A stretch of 64,000 nucleotides of DNA, taken from the NCBI GenBank assembly GCA_964036155.1, contig OZ038422.1, positions 18,623,201 to 18,687,200 of the forward strand, read 5' to 3'. Source of the DNA: Diploscapter coronatus. Taxonomy: Eukaryota; Nematoda; Chromadorea; Rhabditida; Rhabditidae. Below the pieces are notes generated by a model. The model was not told the origin of the DNA, did not search any database, and saw only the letters and a program-made list of their open reading frames with translations. A program made the position numbers and the translations under genes. Below are positions 61,481 through 64,000 of this stretch, in pieces; the stretch's first letter is position 1; each line of letters opens with the position of its first letter.

Positions 61481-64000
61481 TGATTGATGTTTGTAATTCA
61501 GAATAAGAATAACAATATAGCTCGGTACGTTTGGCGGTGTCTGCCAAGTCTCTTGGCCTTGGGCCTGTGGACGGCGGAAGTCGAGGTAGAGGCCAGGGAG
61601 AGGAAGCAACATCAGCAACAGCAGTTCGTACATGAGGTGAATTGATCGATGATCTGAACTAATTACGACAGAATAATTGTGCAATCCTGGTGTGATAGAC
61701 CAGTGTAGGATGAACCATTTCTACTAAGATCGTGTAATCGCGAAGATTTTCACTTCTCAATGAAATTAAAAATATAGAGTGTTCCACGATAAGTTTACAA
61801 CTTTTTTTTTTTTATTGAATAACTTCTTTCTTTAAAATGACTCTTGAAAACGGTTAACGGGGTTTATAGTTCAGCGCGGAGGGGGATTTAAGAAATCATA
61901 TAGCTTTACCGGCAACCTGTATTTGACGTACTGACGAAACGCTTTCTTGTATTTGACGAAACACGATAGAACTTGATGGGAAGTTGAAGGGGTAGCATAT
62001 AGCCGCACAGTCACCAAGAGAAATAGTATGGGAAAAGAAGCCCTACCAGATCCCCACCCTACCCTTACCATATGTTATTTCTCTCATGAGTACATGTTAC
62101 TAATTCAAGTTGCTATCAATTTCTATTGCGTTTCGTCGTTACGTCATTATATCTTTTACAAACCGTCGGTTTCACTCACTTTCCATTTACGGGTAGACCC
62201 GAGCACACCGGCGGTGACTCCTTTCAGGCTTAGCCGCAGAAGAATCGAGAATTTTTATTTTAGGGTTTTTGGTCAAATTGGGCAAATCTGAAAAGTTATT
62301 TTTTTTTTTTTAATTTGTATCAACACACAGCGATGCATGCCCGAAAAGTCGTAGGCAAAACGCTAAGGAAAGACTTAGAAATTTTACCTTGCCACCGGTA
62401 TGCTCTGGTCTATCCATAAATGGAAACTACTAAAGTCATATATCTTTAAACATTTCCCATCGAGGGGAGTTGTCTCGTCGACCGTTTTCAAAATAAAATT
62501 ATTCAAAAAATAGGTTGTAAAATTATCGTGAAACGCCCTATACAAATCGCAAGGATATCACTTCAGGATCCAAGCATACAGTACTTGTGTAGAGGACCCC
62601 TGGCAGAGTATGCAGCCTGTCAGTGCAAAGATGACGAAGGCTCTGTTTCCTGCATAAACACGCAATTCAATGATATCAGAATGTTCATGGCTGTCAGCAC
62701 TCACTATAAGTAAGTATTCTTGATGAGATTGTATGAAATTACATCTTTGTTGCTCTAATCTTCATAGGCTTGGTCGTTATTTGATTAAAAACGGTATCGT
62801 GATGAACGTTATCATAAGAATTTGCTAAACGAATTTCAGACCATGAAGAGTTCTAATAGTAAATCTAGAAGGGAAATTAAGCCTGTAACATTTTAGGCTT
62901 TTATGCCCAATTTTGTTTCAAATAAAGCTGATCTTCATGATATTTGCAATTAGAAGTGACGATATGGCAATGAAAAAGTCTAAATTATGGCAATGTTTTC
63001 AGTTCTTTTAAATGTGCATAAATATAAACCTACAGAAATTAGAGAAACAACTACTGCGCATCAAAATCTTTAGTGCGTAATGGCATACACCTCAGAAATT
63101 ACGTTAGAAAGTTTGATAATGATTTATTTTAGATCACTGACAAGCGTTACATTCCATGGCAATAACTTCGGTGAATTACCTTCGACACCGCTTTTCGGTG
63201 ACTCTTCACAGAGTTCTCTGATTACGCTCAACATTTCTGCAAATTACATAGGTATCAGATTGAGTTACCTCAAGCAATGTATCCTTTTCTAACTTTAGTA
63301 AGTCTGAATTCGAATATTCTACGAGGTCTGCCGAATCTGCAACGATTTGATATGTCGAACAATGAAATCGTCCTCAAGGAGAGCGATGTCAATTTCTTCG
63401 TTCACACTCCTCTTATCACTGAGGTAACCGAGATTATTTTCATGATTGATTTAATCAATGAGCTATAATATTTCTTATTCATGAATATTGGAAAGCATTT
63501 CTAGATTGAAAAGAAGTAGCTATGTTATTCCACAAAGATTAGAATACTTTGCGTAGAAGTTACCAATCTGCTTCAGAAAATTGTATATTTTCAAATAAAT
63601 TTAAACAAATCGAATAGAACTTTCAATAAGAAAGGATATATGAGAATATGCCATTTGAAGAGTTGGCATTGCTGAAAAATGTGCTATTTTTCATTAACCT
63701 ACCCGTTTAGTTCACTTTCATTTCAGCTTTACCTCCGTCATGCCTTCACATCGACAATAAATCGGACTGTTCAATTCGAAATTCTGATGCGAATGTTCGA
63801 GAAAGCCAACCTGAAACACTTACAGGTATGACTAATCAGTTACATCATCAAATAGTTTCTATTTTCAATTTCCAGACTCTGGACCTCTCGTACAATTATC
63901 TACAGTCAGTTCCTTACACCCTGCCCTGTCCATTTCCTTCACTCCAACTCCTGGACCTCAGACAAAATTTCTTGGAAAATCTCGAAGTCAATGGCACATG
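61481..64000 (+). CDS. Leucine-rich-repeat secreted/membrane protein, 3' partial
   Basis: The candidate first visible exon (61481-61636) reads RYVWRCLPSLLALGLWTAEV then a Gln-rich stretch, a leader-like sequence, though its ATG must lie upstream or be missed. Exon 62567-62709: DPSIQYLCRGPLAEYAACQC, KDDEGSVSCINTQFNDIRMF (a cysteine-rich LRR N-cap). Exon 63133-63250: SLTSVTFHGNNFGELPSTPL...LITLNISANYI. Next exon (about 63300-63423): SLNSNILRGLPNLQRFDMSN. Then LYLRHAFTSTINRTVQFEIL...KANLKHLQ (to 63824) and TLDLSYNYLQSVPYTLPCPF, PSLQLLDLRQNFLENLEVNG, running off the window. LxxLDLSxN-type repeats are clear. Such extracellular LRR proteins act in adhesion, cuticle or neuronal patterning; the specific role is unknown. 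Exon 1 is the weakest part. Its intron contains a 770-bp foldback element. Confidence 0.75.
61773..62542. mobile_element. Foldback DNA element, 770 bp, TA-bounded
   Basis: TATAGAGTGTTCCACGATAA at the left pairs with TATAGGGCGTTTCACGATAA (reverse complement of the right). Pairing continues through TTTACAAC and TTGAAAACGG, with more matches toward the centre (ACGAAACACGATAGAACTTG versus ACGAAACGCAATAGAAATTG). Lacks a transposase frame. It lies in the first visible intron of the LRR gene and ends 24 bp before the next exon. Confidence 0.85.

Noticed and set aside
61430..61684. Minus-strand frame MYELLLLMLLPLPGLYLDF, signal-peptide-like
   Set aside because: It overlaps the plus-strand LRR exon, which joins in phase with the LRR N-cap; the minus frame has no following exon.
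1..64000. CRISPR arrays, rRNA, tRNA or integrated virus
   Set aside because: None noticed by eye. The repeats present are inverted-repeat transposons, not regularly spaced direct repeats; a dedicated tRNA scan was not possible here.

Overview
The window is animal nuclear DNA, almost certainly from a chromadorean (rhabditid-type) nematode. The genes are split by many introns, often 43-50 nt long with TTTTCAG/TTTCAG acceptors. They include nematode-restricted families: Srx, Srt and Srg/Srv-type chemoreceptors, a secreted LBP-type fatty-acid-binding protein, and vWA/CUB and C-type-lectin secreted proteins. Noncoding DNA is AT-rich and full of short inverted-repeat transposons. I see no bacterial operon signals, rRNA, CRISPR or viral genes. 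Exon joins were made by eye from GT-AG (occasionally GC-AG) boundaries and reading phase, so gene coordinates are first-to-last coding base.

Layout. 1-1085 (+): 3' part of a LACTB2-type metallo-beta-lactamase ribonuclease. 1697-7503 (-): M13/neprilysin-type membrane metallopeptidase. 7871-9514 (-): a two-exon 85-residue secreted peptide, upstream of the peptidase on the same strand. 9.5-11.4 kb: mostly noncoding, with a chemoreceptor-like relic. 11427-15966 (+): CK1/TTBK-like kinase with DYA in place of DFG. 16-18.2 kb: repeats. 18177-21154 (+): Srx chemoreceptor with a 1.1-kb foldback transposon in an intron. 21.6-28 kb: tandem duplication of a secreted vWA-like+CUB gene. 29061-34674 (+): two paralogous Srg/Srv-like chemoreceptors, followed by an Srt receptor relic (-). 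36436-38571 (-): class I methyltransferase. 38911-41058 (-): PAP2/LPP lipid phosphatase, divergent from the next gene. 41733-47630 (+): Deltex-type E3 ligase carrying an N-terminal macrodomain. 48090-50098 (-): two-domain C-type lectin. 52299-56013 (+): tandem pair of AIG1/ADTRP-type lipid hydrolases. 56536-57798 (+): secreted LBP. 57.8-61.5 kb: no supported gene, strongly pyrimidine-rich in places. 61481-64000 (+): 5' part of a secreted or membrane leucine-rich-repeat protein, cut by the window end.

The most notable points are these. (1) The macrodomain-RING-DTC architecture joins in one chain the activities that PARP9 and DTX3L bring together as a complex. (2) A well-preserved set of non-autonomous DNA transposons is present: hAT-like elements of 62-562 bp with exact or near-exact 8-bp target duplications, TTAA-flanked elements, and long foldback elements, most of them inside introns. 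(3) In the duplicated CUB gene the ancestral signal-peptide exon has been stopped and a new start with a new signal peptide is used. (4) A neprilysin-family gene lies directly downstream of an undescribed small secreted-peptide gene.
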